Positions 15,792 to 23,020 of a DNA stretch of 33,056 nt are shown here, one piece after another; the stretch's first letter is position 1; the number at the start of each line of letters is the position of its first letter. The DNA is from Streptomyces sp. SBT349 (GTDB lineage: Bacteria > Actinomycetota > Actinomycetes > Streptomycetales > Streptomycetaceae): assembly GCF_001083795.1 (NCBI RefSeq), contig NZ_LAVK01000037.1, positions 1-33,056 on the forward strand, written 5' to 3'. Under the pieces are notes generated by a model. It saw only the letters and a program-made list of their open reading frames with translations. It ran no database searches and had not been told where the DNA came from. The position numbers were made by a program, and so were the translations under genes.

Positions 15792-15831
15792 GGAAGCCCC
15801 CACCCGCCGGAACCGGCTGGTGGGGGCTTCC
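15792..15831. terminator. Strong terminator hairpin downstream of tRNA-Lys
   Basis: Perfect 13-bp arms (GGAAGCCCCCACC at 15792-15804 and its complement at 15819-15831) flank a 14-base loop that itself can pair CCGG with CCGG. It begins 8 bp past the 3' end of the minus-strand tRNA and lies 46 bp after the convergent metalloprotease stop, so it can serve both. Confidence 0.85.
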
Positions 15832-15839
15832 CCTGTCGG

Positions 15840-15913
15840 TGCGCCGCCAGGGACTCGAACCCCGGACCCGCTGATTAAGAGTCAGCTGCTCTAACCAACT
15901 GAGCTAGCGGCGC
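15840..15913 (-). tRNA. tRNA-Lys (anticodon CTT)
   Basis: The reverse strand folds as a complete cloverleaf. The acceptor arms GCGCCGC and GCGGCGC pair perfectly, the D-arm has AGTTGGTTA, the anticodon arm is GCTGA-CTCTTAA-TCAGC and the T-loop is TTCGAGT. The anticodon CTT reads AAG lysine codons. The 74-base gene ends in discriminator A with no encoded CCA. Confidence 0.97.
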
Positions 15914-15963
15914 CTGCTGACGTCGTAGACCTTAGCACCCCCGCGTGGCGGAGAGAAAATCGA

Positions 15964-16320
15964 TTAGTCGCGGTCCCGCAGCAGCTCACGGCCGTACTCG
16001 ATCATCTTCAGCGCGTAGTCCTCGGTCCATCCCGCCCGGTCGGCGACGGCCGCCGCGGGGAGGGCGTCGAAGCGCGCGGGGTCGGCCAGCTGGGCGGCCG
16101 CCATCGCCTGGTACTCGACGGAGCGGTCGGCCGCGGCCTGGAACGCGACGGCGAGCTCCGTCGCGCGGTCGAGGAGCCGGGCGGGGTCGGTGATGGACTC
16201 CAGCGCGAAGAAGTGCTCCTCCTGCCGCTGATCCGCGGGTGGCTCGAAGAACAGCGCGGCGGGCCTGCGGTGACGCGGCCCGCCTTTCGGCGGCTCGGGA
16301 GCCCGGCCGGAATCAGCCAT
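15964..16320 (-). CDS. Hypothetical protein, small and helical
   Basis: This 118-residue reading frame (ATG 16318-16320, GGAGG 11 bases upstream; ATG 16338 is an alternative) has a disordered basic/Pro-rich start (APEPPKGGPRHRRPAALFFEPP) and then a predicted helical body, TDPARLLDRATELAVAFQAAADRSVEYQAMAAAQLADPARFDAL. The C-terminal part, AVADRAGWTEDYALKMIEYGRELLRDRD, has an HTH-like spacing but no recognised family. No signal or membrane segment. It follows the PAP2 gene by 43 bp on the same strand and may be cotranscribed. Codon use is normal for the genome, so I take it as real. Confidence 0.65.
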   Translation of the reverse strand: MADSGRAPEPPKGGPRHRRPAALFFEPPADQRQEEHFFALESITDPARLLDRATELAVAFQAAADRSVEYQAMAAAQLADPARFDALPAAAVADRAGWTEDYALKMIEYGRELLRDRD

Positions 16321-16363
16321 CGGTGGATCAGCCTCCATGGTCTGGGCATCGCGGTGCGTCACA

Positions 16364-17353
16364 TCACGTCGGCGGAGTGAGCTCCTGGCGCCGCGCCGAC
16401 GTTCCATTGTGCCGCGCCGGTGTGCCCCAGCGCCTTGGTGCGTCCTGAAGGCGACCCGCGCGCCGTGTGCGCCGGTGTGCGTTTGTGTCGGGAGGCAGGC
16501 CGTCGCGCCCCGCGCCCACGCTGTCCTTCTCCGTACTGTCCTTCTCCGTACCCACGCTGCCCTGACGCGTACCCGGGCCGTCCTCTCGCGTGCCGGGCGC
16601 GAGACCGCTCAGGCCGAGCGCCGTCTTGATGCGCTCCCCGGTGCGCAGCAGGGGGCGCGCCAGCAGCAGCCCCGCCGTCATCACGGCGGCTCCCGCGAGG
16701 GCGTCGAGGAAGTAGTGGTTGCCGGTGCCCATGACCACGATCGTGGTGATCAGCGGGTACCCGACGGCGAGGGCGCGGACGAGCGGGTTGCGCGCCCCGT
16801 AGTGCCACAGGGCCACCCCGCACCACACCGACCACCCCACGTGCAGACTGGGCATGGCCGCGTACTGGTTGGTGAAGTTCCCCATGCCGCTGGGCGCGCT
16901 CGCGTCGTCGGCCCACCAGCCGTACCCGGCGTACTGCGCCAGGCTGTCCACGAACCCGTAGTCGCCCGGCAGCAGCCGCGGCGGGCTGGTCGGCATGAGC
17001 GTGAAGCCGACGAGGCCGAGCACCGTGGAGGCCAGCAGCCAGGTCCGCATGAGCCGGTAGTGCAACGGGCGCCACCGGAAGAGCCAGAGCAGGATCGCCG
17101 GCGTGACGATGTAGTGGAGCGAGGCGTACGCGAAGGAGGAGGGCACCCCGAGCCACTTCTGCTGGGTGAACAGCTCGTTGAGCGGGTCCTCGGGATGCAG
17201 CCACAGCGAGGATTCGAGCCGCAGGATCGTCAGACCGTTGTCCACCGCGGTCCCGACGTCGCCGCGGGCGAGGAGCCTGGCGCCGGAGTAGGCCGCGTAG
17301 ACGACTACGATGAGTAGCAGCTCGGACCACCAGCGTGGCCTGTCTCGGGGCAT
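16364..17353 (-). CDS. PAP2-family membrane phosphatase/phosphotransferase
   Basis: This 329-residue integral membrane protein has several hydrophobic segments (about 12-25, 72-92, 104-120, 170-187, 193-210, 215-232). PAP2 motifs are present: MPSLHVGWSVW (catalytic His171) and GTGNHYFLDALAG (His213, Asp217). An upstream MPTSPPRLLPGDYGFVD block is typical of the inositolphosphotransferase-like PAP2 subgroup in actinobacteria. It likely removes or transfers phosphate from a lipid or polyprenyl carrier at the membrane. The C-terminal 85 residues are a hydrophilic, repetitive cytoplasmic tail (EDGPGTRQGSVGTEKDSTEKDSVG) whose DNA contains short direct repeats. Start at ATG 17353 fits the family. 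Confidence 0.87.
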   Translation of the reverse strand: MPRDRPRWWSELLLIVVVYAAYSGARLLARGDVGTAVDNGLTILRLESSLWLHPEDPLNELFTQQKWLGVPSSFAYASLHYIVTPAILLWLFRWRPLHYRLMRTWLLASTVLGLVGFTLMPTSPPRLLPGDYGFVDSLAQYAGYGWWADDASAPSGMGNFTNQYAAMPSLHVGWSVWCGVALWHYGARNPLVRALAVGYPLITTIVVMGTGNHYFLDALAGAAVMTAGLLLARPLLRTGERIKTALGLSGLAPGTREDGPGTRQGSVGTEKDSTEKDSVGAGRDGLPPDTNAHRRTRRAGRLQDAPRRWGTPARHNGTSARRQELTPPT

Positions 17354-17508
17354 GCGCTAAGACTCCAGGTTCACGTCGTCGTCGGTCTGAGGGCCAGCAG
17401 GTGGTGAGTCCACCGTACGGCGACCCCCGGTGGAACGGACGCCGGGGGAGCCCCTCCCGGTTGCGTGCGGGATGATGAGGGGCAGATGAGACAGAAGAGG
17501 GGACGTCC

Positions 17509-18129
17509 ATGGCCGCGCACATCCTGCTGATCCGGCACGGAAGGACCGCCTGGTCGGTCTCCGGGCGCCACACCGGACGCACGGATGTACCGCTCCTCGA
17601 CGAGGGGCGAGCTCAGGCCAAAGCTCTGGGCGCGCGGCTCCACCAGCCGCCGTGGCTCGGGCTGCTCGGCGCCGAGGTCCGCACCAGCCCGCTGTCCCGG
17701 GCGAAGGAGACCTGCGAGCTGGCCGGCCTGGCCGCCGAGGCCACCGAGTGGGACGCGCTCCAGGAGTGGGACTACGGCGAGGAAGAGGGCCTGACCACCG
17801 AGGAGATAGCCGCGCGCAAGGGCGGCGACTGGGTCATCTGGCGCGACGGGGTCACCGGGGGAGAGACCCTGGAGCAGCTGTCCGACCGCGCCGACGAGGT
17901 GGCCGCCTGGGCGCGCGGGGCGCACGCCGGGGGCAGGAGCGCGGTGCTCTTCGCGCACGGCCATATCCTGCGCGCGGTCGCCTCCCGCTGGCTCGGTCTC
18001 GACGTCCGCTTCGCGGCCCGCCTCCGCCTGGACGCCGCGGCGATCTCGGCCCTGGGCTGGGCCTATGGCGAGCCCGCCCTCGAACGCTGGAACGACACGG
18101 CGCACCTGGAGCTCTCCTCCGGAGGGTGA
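17509..18129 (+). CDS. Histidine phosphatase (phosphoglycerate mutase-like)
   Basis: This 206-residue cytoplasmic enzyme starts at ATG 17509 behind GAGGGG. It has the RHG motif (LIRHGRTAW, nucleophile His10), a second Arg in [13 protein letters not shown] (Arg64), a likely acid/base Glu86 ([12 protein letters not shown]) and the second His in [12 protein letters not shown] (His150). Proteins of this type in actinobacteria dephosphorylate small molecules such as sugar or acid phosphates, and are often over-annotated as phosphoglycerate mutase. The lack of the long insert needed for the mutase reaction favours a phosphatase. It stands alone between a divergent PAP2 gene and a convergent regulator. 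Confidence 0.9.
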   Translation: MAAHILLIRHGRTAWSVSGRHTGRTDVPLLDEGRAQAKALGARLHQPPWLGLLGAEVRTSPLSRAKETCELAGLAAEATEWDALQEWDYGEEEGLTTEEIAARKGGDWVIWRDGVTGGETLEQLSDRADEVAAWARGAHAGGRSAVLFAHGHILRAVASRWLGLDVRFAARLRLDAAAISALGWAYGEPALERWNDTAHLELSSGG

Positions 18130-18157
18130 CCGGCGCCCGCTCCCGCGGACCGTCCCC

Positions 18158-19513
18158 TCAGGCGGTCGGCGTCTGGCGCTCCAGGAAGGCGGAGACCGTG
18201 GTGTCGCGGCGGGCCGGCCGCAGGCGGTCGGCCGTGCGGGCCAGGCGGGCGTGGACGCGCGAGGAGCGGACCTGGTCGAGGTGGTCCAGGGCCCGGTGGC
18301 CGAACGCGGCGGCCTCCTCCGGCTCGCCCGAGTCCACCAGGCGGCCCGCCAGTTCGGCGGAGTAGAGCGCGATGTTCCGCGCGAAGTGCGGCTCGCGCAG
18401 CGCCGCGGCCACGGCCCGCCGCGACGCCTCGGCGGCCCGCGGCCGGTCCCCGAGCGCGGCCCAGGAGGCGGCCTCGAGGTCCGCGAACTCCGCCTCCCCG
18501 AAGAACGACATCCACTCCGGGTCCGCGCCGCTCGCGCCCCGCGCGACGTGGACATGGGCGCGCGCCAGCGCCTCCCGGGTCCCGCCGCGGTCGCCCATCC
18601 GCGCCCAGCCGCCCGCCTCGCGGAGCGCGAGCAGCGCGAGCAGCTGGTGCGAGCCCAGCGCGCGCGCCGCCTGCTGCCCGGCCTGCGCCGCGCGCACGGC
18701 CTCCCGGGGGCGTTCGGCGTCCCCGGCCAGGAAGGCGGCGTTGCAGAAGGCGTGGGCCTCCAGCGCGGGGTCCGCGCTGACGCGCGCCATCGCCAGGGCC
18801 TCGGCGTAGTGGGAGCGGGCCTCCTCCGGGCGGCCGGAGTCGTGGGCCAGCCAGCCGACCGAGATGGCCAGTTCGCCCGCGCCGGCGTGCAGGTGGTCGT
18901 TGACCGTCTCCGTGCGCGCTCCCGCGTCGAGCAGGGCGCAGGCGGTCCGCAGGGCCTCGCCCGCCGGGCGGTACAGCACGTCCGCGCCGTGCCGGTCGTC
19001 GAGCAGGCGGATGTCGGTGACCGCCTGCCACACGGCCGCGGCCTCGGAGCCGCCGGGGCGCGCGGGCCCGGCGGAGGCGGGGTGCGCCGCCCCCAGGGCG
19101 GCCAGGGACGCGACGGCGGCCGGGCCGCCGGTCATGAACGCGCGACGCAGCACGTCGCCCTCCTCCGTGGTGTAGGGGTCGTGGTCGGGGTGCGGTAAGA
19201 AGGGGTCGGCGGAGCCGCAGCCGCCACGCGGTCGGCGCCCGCGCACCACCTGACGGGGCTCGAACCCCAGCTCGGTCAGGGAACGTCCCGGGAACATATG
19301 AAGGAATACCCGTTCATAGGCGTAATTAGGGCACCTGATCTCGCCCGCCTCGACGCGCCCGATGTACCGGGCGTCACAGCTGACGCGTTCGCCGATCTCG
19401 TGCGCCGCGCGCCGCACGGCCGACGCGAACTCCCCCTGGGACTTGGCGCCCCGGAGGACACGGAAGGTGAGGTTGGGTCCGGAGGCTCCCGGCGTGGAGG
19501 GTGACGTCGCCAT
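18158..19513 (-). CDS. HTH/TPR transcriptional regulator (Streptomyces type)
   Basis: This 451-residue protein (ATG 19513; ATG 19537 is equally possible, both with weak ribosome sites) begins with an HTH-like domain, TFRVLRGAKSQGEFASAVRRAAHEIGERVSCDARYIGRVEAGEIRCPNYAYERVFLHMF, about residues 15-75. A central segment contains RRAFMTGGPAAVASLAALGAA, a hydrophobic patch common in this family. Residues 155-440 are alpha-helical TPR-like repeats (HYAEALAMARVSADPALEAHAFCNAAFLAGD). Such proteins control small neighbouring genes and may sense a peptide or protein partner. It is divergent from a small protein gene with an operator-like repeat in the 169-bp gap. A second regulator of similar layout starts at 24165. 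Confidence 0.82.
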   Translation of the reverse strand: MATSPSTPGASGPNLTFRVLRGAKSQGEFASAVRRAAHEIGERVSCDARYIGRVEAGEIRCPNYAYERVFLHMFPGRSLTELGFEPRQVVRGRRPRGGCGSADPFLPHPDHDPYTTEEGDVLRRAFMTGGPAAVASLAALGAAHPASAGPARPGGSEAAAVWQAVTDIRLLDDRHGADVLYRPAGEALRTACALLDAGARTETVNDHLHAGAGELAISVGWLAHDSGRPEEARSHYAEALAMARVSADPALEAHAFCNAAFLAGDAERPREAVRAAQAGQQAARALGSHQLLALLALREAGGWARMGDRGGTREALARAHVHVARGASGADPEWMSFFGEAEFADLEAASWAALGDRPRAAEASRRAVAAALREPHFARNIALYSAELAGRLVDSGEPEEAAAFGHRALDHLDQVRSSRVHARLARTADRLRPARRDTTVSAFLERQTPTA

Positions 19514-19641
19514 GGCCGGAAGGTACCGGCTGTACATGAGCCACTACGGTGAGTTTCGCTACAAAACGGATATCCCACCCCTGATCCGCCATGAAGTGCC
19601 ACCCTTTGCGGCGGTCCTCGGCCGTACCCGTTGACGTCGTC

Positions 19642-19663
19642 CGCGCGTTGTACACAACACGCG
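19642..19663. promoter_or_regulatory. Operator-like inverted repeat before the small gene at 19683
   Basis: Ten-bp arms CGCGCGTTGT and ACAACACGCG flank an AC spacer, with one mismatch in ten. The core GTTGT-AC-ACAAC (19647-19658) is perfect. It lies between a TTGACG hexamer (19631-19636) and the GGAGG ribosome site of the gene at 19683. The divergent HTH/TPR regulator is the most likely binder. Confidence 0.55.
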
Positions 19664-19682
19664 ACTGGTTGAAGGAGGACCC

Positions 19683-20045
19683 ATGGCGGACACCGGCGAA
19701 GCGGCGCCCTGTGACCTGGTCACCGTGCCGGCCCGGGAAGGACTGGAAGCCGTCGACATCCTGCGCCTCCGGGAAGGCGTCGGCCCCGTCCTGCACGACA
19801 GGGAGGGCGACACGCTCGGCTTCATCGTGCCCGCGGGTACCGCCGAGGGCTGGGATCTCCCGGGGAGCGCGTGCATCCAGACCTACACCGGCGCACGCCG
19901 GGGCACGCAACCCCCGGTGACCGGGAGCGGCTGGCTCGTTCCACCGGAGGGCACCGTCATCGCCGCCACCGAACCGGAGCGGTTGCGCGCGGCGCTCAAC
20001 GAGGCGATCTCCCTGCTCCGCGTCGTGGACCGCTGCTGCCGGTAG
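19683..20045 (+). CDS. Small conserved actinobacterial protein, divergent from HTH/TPR regulator
   Basis: This 120-residue protein starts at ATG 19683 behind a strong GAAGGAGG site. No catalytic motif is visible. The sequence CDLVTVPAREGLEAVDILRLREGVGPVLHDREGDTLGFIVPAGTAEGWDLPG resembles, from memory, a family of small Streptomyces proteins. These typically read WDAVRVP...GxRALxxL...GAVIEDPxG...YWxVPPGTAxGWxLP and commonly sit opposite HTH/TPR regulators. The function of that family is unknown to me. The protein ends in a pair of Cys (DRCCR). With its divergent regulator and operator-like repeat it probably forms a two-gene regulatory module. Cytoplasmic; no signal peptide. Confidence 0.68.
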   Translation: MADTGEAAPCDLVTVPAREGLEAVDILRLREGVGPVLHDREGDTLGFIVPAGTAEGWDLPGSACIQTYTGARRGTQPPVTGSGWLVPPEGTVIAATEPERLRAALNEAISLLRVVDRCCR

Positions 20046-20088
20046 AGCCCGCGGAGCCCGGCCCGGCGCCTGCCGTCACACTGGGGGT

Positions 20089-20955
20089 GTGGCGAGAATC
20101 AGACAGCGGCGCGGCCGTGGCAAGGAGACGGTCGAGGAGCCCGTGGACGGGGGGCTGGCGCGACTGGTCCCCGACCTCTACCGGGCCGGGTCCTGGGAGC
20201 TGCTGATCGACGGCGCCCCGCAATCGCACGTGGACCTGGCCGACCCGGCGCACCTGGTCTTCGAGTACCAGCGCAGGCTCGGCCACTTCGCGGATCTGGC
20301 CCAGCCGCCGGGGCGGCCGATGTCGGTGGTCCACCTGGGCGGCGGCGCGCTGAGCCTGGTCCGCTACATCGCGGTGACGCGCCCCCGTTCCGAGCAGCAG
20401 GTCGCCGAGCCCGACGCCCGGCTGACGGCCCTGGTCCGCCGGGAGCTGCCGCTGCCGCGGGCGGCGCGGGTGCGGATCCGCCCCTCCGACGCGAGGGAGA
20501 TGCTCCGGAAGATCCCCGAGGGCTGGGCGGACCTGGTGATCGCGGACGTCTTCGACCGGGCGCGCACGCCGGCGCATGTGACCAGCGCGGAGTTCCTCGA
20601 CGAGGTCCGCCGGGCGCTGCGCCCCGGCGGCTCCTATGCGGCGAACGTCGCGGACGGGCCGCCGTTCGGCTACCTCCGCGGCCAGCTGGCCACCGCGGTC
20701 AGCCGCTTCGCGGAGGTGGTGCTCACGGCCGAGCCCGCGGTGCTGCGTGGCCGCCGGTACGGCAACGGCGTGCTGTGGGCGTCCGACCGGGCGCTGCCGC
20801 TGGTGGATCTCGGCCACCGGTGCGCGGCCGACCCCTCGCCCGCGCGGGTCCTGGCGGGGCGGGAGCTGACCGACTTCGTCGCGGGCGCGGCGGTGGTGGG
20901 GGACGCCACGGCCGTCGCCTCGCCGCCGCCCCCGCCTGGGACGTTCGGCGACTGA
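20089..20955 (+). CDS. Spermidine synthase-like (SpeE fold) protein
   Basis: This 288-residue protein starts at GTG 20089. It has the Rossmann methyltransferase-like fold of polyamine synthases: a glycine loop VVHLGGGALSLVRYIAVTRP (about 84-103), an acidic residue after the next strand (VAEPDARL), RIRPSDAREML and then DLVIADVFDRARTPAHVTSAEFLDEVRRALRPGGSYAANVAD. The gatekeeping DxYDAxxxP motif of true spermidine synthases is replaced by ADVFDRARTP, so polyamine activity is doubtful. The protein belongs to the fused-free actinobacterial SpeE-like group, perhaps acting on another acceptor with decarboxylated SAM or SAM. It follows the small gene at 19683 by 43 bp and may be cotranscribed. Confidence 0.78.
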   Translation: MARIRQRRGRGKETVEEPVDGGLARLVPDLYRAGSWELLIDGAPQSHVDLADPAHLVFEYQRRLGHFADLAQPPGRPMSVVHLGGGALSLVRYIAVTRPRSEQQVAEPDARLTALVRRELPLPRAARVRIRPSDAREMLRKIPEGWADLVIADVFDRARTPAHVTSAEFLDEVRRALRPGGSYAANVADGPPFGYLRGQLATAVSRFAEVVLTAEPAVLRGRRYGNGVLWASDRALPLVDLGHRCAADPSPARVLAGRELTDFVAGAAVVGDATAVASPPPPPGTFGD

Positions 20956-21005
20956 GCGCGGGCCTGGGCGGGCCGTTGCGGTCCCCCGGGCCCTAGGGTC
21001 GGGGG

Positions 21006-21242
21006 ATGACCAACGGGGATATGCGGAACGGGCCTTGCGGCGTCTGTGGCGCGGACGAGGTGTACCAGGGGGAGTTCACGGGGCAGGTGGGCCTGCGGCC
21101 GGTGGGGGTGACCCTCGGGAAGCGGCCGGTCTTCGACGTCTACCTCTGCGGGGCCTGCGGCCACGCGCAGTGGCACCTGAAACTGACGCCGGGCCTGCGG
21201 TCCTACATCGAGCGGCGCCTCGACCGCCGCCCGCCGCGCTGA
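21006..21242 (+). CDS. Small zinc-ribbon protein
   Basis: This 78-residue protein has two CxxC pairs: CGVCGADEVYQGEF (Cys11, Cys14) and LCGACGHAQWHL (about Cys48, Cys51), the pattern of a single zinc ribbon. The middle, GQVGLRPVGVTLGKRPVFDVYLCGACG, is a beta-rich arm. The likely role is nucleic-acid or protein binding; no specific family name is certain. ATG 21006 is preceded by GGGTCGGGGG. It is the last gene before a convergent accessory operon and its terminator-like palindrome. Confidence 0.75.
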   Translation: MTNGDMRNGPCGVCGADEVYQGEFTGQVGLRPVGVTLGKRPVFDVYLCGACGHAQWHLKLTPGLRSYIERRLDRRPPR

Positions 21243-21436
21243 CGCCACGGCGGGGCATGAAGCAATGCCCTCGCCCGCGGTCGGGCCGGCGCTCATCGCC
21301 CCATCTGTCGGTGTGGCCGGGGTGTCGGGGCCGGACGAGAGCCCGCTACGCACACCCGTCTGACCTGCGACAATGCCCTGACCAGCGGCGGAACTCCCCG
21401 CTTCAGCACACTCGTTCCCATCCTGACCCGTCTCGG
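21243..21436. other. Intergenic stretch before the palindrome, no gene seen
   Basis: No reading frame here has convincing start, ribosome site and codon use. A 9-bp direct repeat CAATGCCCT occurs at 21263-21271 and 21371-21379. This may be scar DNA at the edge of the accessory block, but nothing proves it. Confidence 0.4.
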
Positions 21437-21472
21437 CCCGTCTCCGTGTTCCCGCGGGAACACGGAGACGGG
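21437..21472. terminator. 36-bp perfect palindrome, probable bidirectional terminator
   Basis: The left arm CCCGTCTCCGTGTTCCCG (21437-21454) is followed without spacer by its exact complement (21455-21472). It lies between the plus-strand zinc-ribbon gene and the end of the minus-strand mini-protein operon (stop at 21526), where a terminator for both would be expected. There is no T-run. Its central 16 bases, TGTTCCCGCGGGAACA, share the layout of parS-like sites (TGTTTCACGTGAAACA) but differ at six positions, so a protein-binding role is only an alternative. Confidence 0.75.
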
Positions 21473-21525
21473 AACGCCCGGCTACCAGATGGTGTTCCGG
21501 TGGTCGGGGCGTGGGGTTGCGCGGG

Positions 21526-21705
21526 TCAGTCCACGGTCGGGGGGCGGCGGTCCGGCGGCAGGTCGTACACGAACCCCCGCACCACAGGCGGCCCGTCGCG
21601 CCGCGGTGTCCAGCGCCGGGCCTTGTCGATGCGCGCGACGATGTCGGCGTACCGCGGATCGGTCCAGCCCCGCCGGTCGCCGCCTTCGTTTTGTTCGCCC
21701 GTCAT
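21526..21705 (-). CDS. Hypothetical 59-residue protein
   Basis: ATG 21705 with GAGG upstream opens a 59-residue frame ending TGA 21526: MTGEQNEGGDRRGWTDPRYADIVARIDKARRWTPRR and then PVVRGFVYDLPPDRRPPTVD. Codon use is typical of the genome and the gene starts 28 bp after the upstream GRDP-like gene, so it looks like a real last gene of the operon. The charged, Trp-containing sequence has no recognised domain. WTDPRYADIVARIDKARRW is probably one helix. Function unknown. Confidence 0.68.
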   Translation of the reverse strand: MTGEQNEGGDRRGWTDPRYADIVARIDKARRWTPRRDGPPVVRGFVYDLPPDRRPPTVD

Positions 21706-21733
21706 GGCCGCCTCTTTCCGTGGGGTTCCGGTA

Positions 21734-22249
21734 TCAGAGGGTAGTGGTTGGGGTGGGCTCCTTCTCGGCCGGTTTCGAGACGCACGTGACGATCGGTCCG
21801 CAGTTCGGGCCCGGGGAGTGCTGCGCCGGGGCGACGACCGGGATCGTGTCGTCGCCCGGGCCGCGCCAGAGGTCCCCGTCCACCGGGTACCCGGCCGCGG
21901 CGATGGCGTCGGTGGTGCGGGTGAGCCAGTCAGGGCCGTAGCTGTCGCGGGTGCTGCCGGGCCGCTCGGGCACGTGGTGCACGAACTTCCCGAGCCTGCG
22001 GGCCAGGTCCTCGTAGAGGCGGGTGTGGAGGACGAGGGCGTGCCAGCCCTCGTCCACCACGCGAGACGGTGCCATTGGTGCGGTGGTGTCGGCGGCGGTG
22101 GCCACGAACGCGAGGGCCTGTGTGGTGATGCGCTCGGCCAACCCGGGCTTCATGCCGGGGTTGTTGTCCAGCACGGTGGCGGCCACCGCGGCGAAGTCCT
22201 CCGGCGTGAGGAGGGTGCGCGGGTCGCGCGTTACGGTTGTGGTGCTCAT
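21734..22249 (-). CDS. Glycine-rich-domain (GRDP)-like protein
   Basis: This 171-residue protein starts at ATG 22249 with AAAGGAG upstream. The block VVDEGWHALVLHTRLYEDLARRLGKFVHHVPE (about 64-95) matches the signature of the GRDP-like family first known from plants: an Asp followed by WH, an L..T..Y core, and a histidine-proline end (Asp66, Trp69, His70, Tyr79, His91, His92). The biochemical role in bacteria is not known. The N-terminus is helical (TPEDFAAVAATVLDNNPGMKPGLAERITTQALAFVA). The last 30 residues are Pro/Thr-rich and contain Cys150 and Cys156 in NCGPIVTCVS, an odd addition. It belongs to the minus-strand mini-protein operon controlled, presumably, by the HTH regulator at 24165. 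Confidence 0.7.
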   Translation of the reverse strand: MSTTTVTRDPRTLLTPEDFAAVAATVLDNNPGMKPGLAERITTQALAFVATAADTTAPMAPSRVVDEGWHALVLHTRLYEDLARRLGKFVHHVPERPGSTRDSYGPDWLTRTTDAIAAAGYPVDGDLWRGPGDDTIPVVAPAQHSPGPNCGPIVTCVSKPAEKEPTPTTTL

Positions 22250-22744
22250 TCAGTTCACTCCTTTTGGGTTGCTGGGTGATGCGGCCCGTCCCGGTGCTCG
22301 CCTTTCCAGGGGCTTGGAGCGCCGGGGCGGGAGCTGTTGGGCTTGGCCGGTTGCTGCCCGTCGGCGGATCGGCCGGCGCGGAGGGCGGGGTCGGTGCACC
22401 CGGCTGTCGTGGCCGGTGAGGGTCGTGGCCAGAAGAGGAAGAACGGGTAGATCGGAACTCCTGCTCGGTTGGTTCGGACGGTGGTGACGGTTCTGCACCG
22501 GGCTTACCGGACCCGGCGCAGGACACCGCGGCGCTGGCAACTCGGGCACTGCATGAGGGCTCGCTCTCGCTCGTGCGGTTCGCGGGTCCCCGGCGGCCAC
22601 GAGGTGGCGGCCGGGGGTGCCGCTCCGGGCGGCGCCGGCCTACGAGGCGCGCCGCCGGTTCCCCGGCCGGTCACGCACGGCCGGGGAGCCTGGTCCCCGC
22701 CCGTCTCCGGGTGGGTGGGAATCAGCTCGGAGGCGGGCGGGAGG
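22250..22744. other. Gap in the mini-protein operon without a convincing complete gene
   Basis: About 495 bp separate the GRDP-like gene from the Cys-rich gene ending at 22745. On the minus strand one frame from about 22760 to 22504 has coding-like codon use, including LADTDDLPPASELIPTHPETGGDQ and ending LMQCPSCQRRGVLRRVR, but no proper start near its N-terminal side. After its TAA the same frame continues open to 22250 (RAGVPIYPFFLFWPRP...). This looks like a frameshifted or decayed gene, or an annotation limit. Confidence 0.5.
22504..22674 (-). CDS. Possible small CPxC zinc-knuckle protein (start uncertain)
   Basis: GTG 22674 would give 56 residues ending in MQCPSCQRRGVLRRVR. The CPSC pair matches the Cys-rich theme of the operon, and the coding-like sequence extends upstream of this GTG, so the true N-terminus may have been lost by a frameshift or may lie earlier with an unusual start. 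No ribosome site is seen at GTG 22674. Low confidence. Confidence 0.35.
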   Translation of the reverse strand: MTGRGTGGAPRRPAPPGAAPPAATSWPPGTREPHERERALMQCPSCQRRGVLRRVR

Positions 22745-23020
22745 TCATCGGTGTCCGCGAGGTTGTGCGGCGAGGAGGTCGGCAGGCCGGTCCCGCTCGA
22801 TCCGGTCGGCCTGCTCCATGCCGTAGAGGTGGCCGATGCACGCCTCGCAGGCGTATGCCTGGGCGCTCGCATCACCGGCGATGCCGCCGATGGAGACCGG
22901 CCCGAGCCAGGTGACGGCCTGCATCACCTCCGGGTCGCAGCCGATCCAGCACCGGCCGATCACGCGTTCCTGGATGCGGCGCCCGGGATCGGGCAGCGAG
23001 AGGTTGATCCGCTCGTTCAC
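22745..23020 (-). CDS. Cys-rich mini-protein (zinc-knuckle-like), 91 residues
   Basis: It starts at GTG 23020 behind a perfect GGAGGTG site, overlapping the stop of the preceding gene by four bases (GTGA), so translation is coupled. The sequence has two Cys pairs: GRCWIGCDPEVM (Cys24, Cys28) and YACEACIGHLYGMEQAD (Cys58, Cys61, with His64 nearby). Between them, TWLGPVSIGGIAGDASAQA is small-residue rich. The pattern suggests one zinc-binding module. No known family is recognised. It is the fifth gene of the minus-strand operon. Confidence 0.75.
   Translation of the reverse strand: MNERINLSLPDPGRRIQERVIGRCWIGCDPEVMQAVTWLGPVSIGGIAGDASAQAYACEACIGHLYGMEQADRIERDRPADLLAAQPRGHR

Noticed and set aside
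15840..15913. tRNA-Lys as integration site of a mobile element
   Set aside because: I saw no integrase gene with a complete catalytic set in the window and no duplicated tRNA 3' end; the recombinase-like protein at 12026 lacks its Tyr and lies on the other side of two genes.
16359..17582. Alternative minus-strand frame over the PAP2 gene
   Set aside because: Arg-rich shadow; the PAP2 frame has the motifs and membrane segments.
21437..21472. Authentic Streptomyces parS site
   Set aside because: The centre differs at six of sixteen positions from TGTTTCACGTGAAACA and there is no parA/parB nearby, so I list it only as a palindrome.
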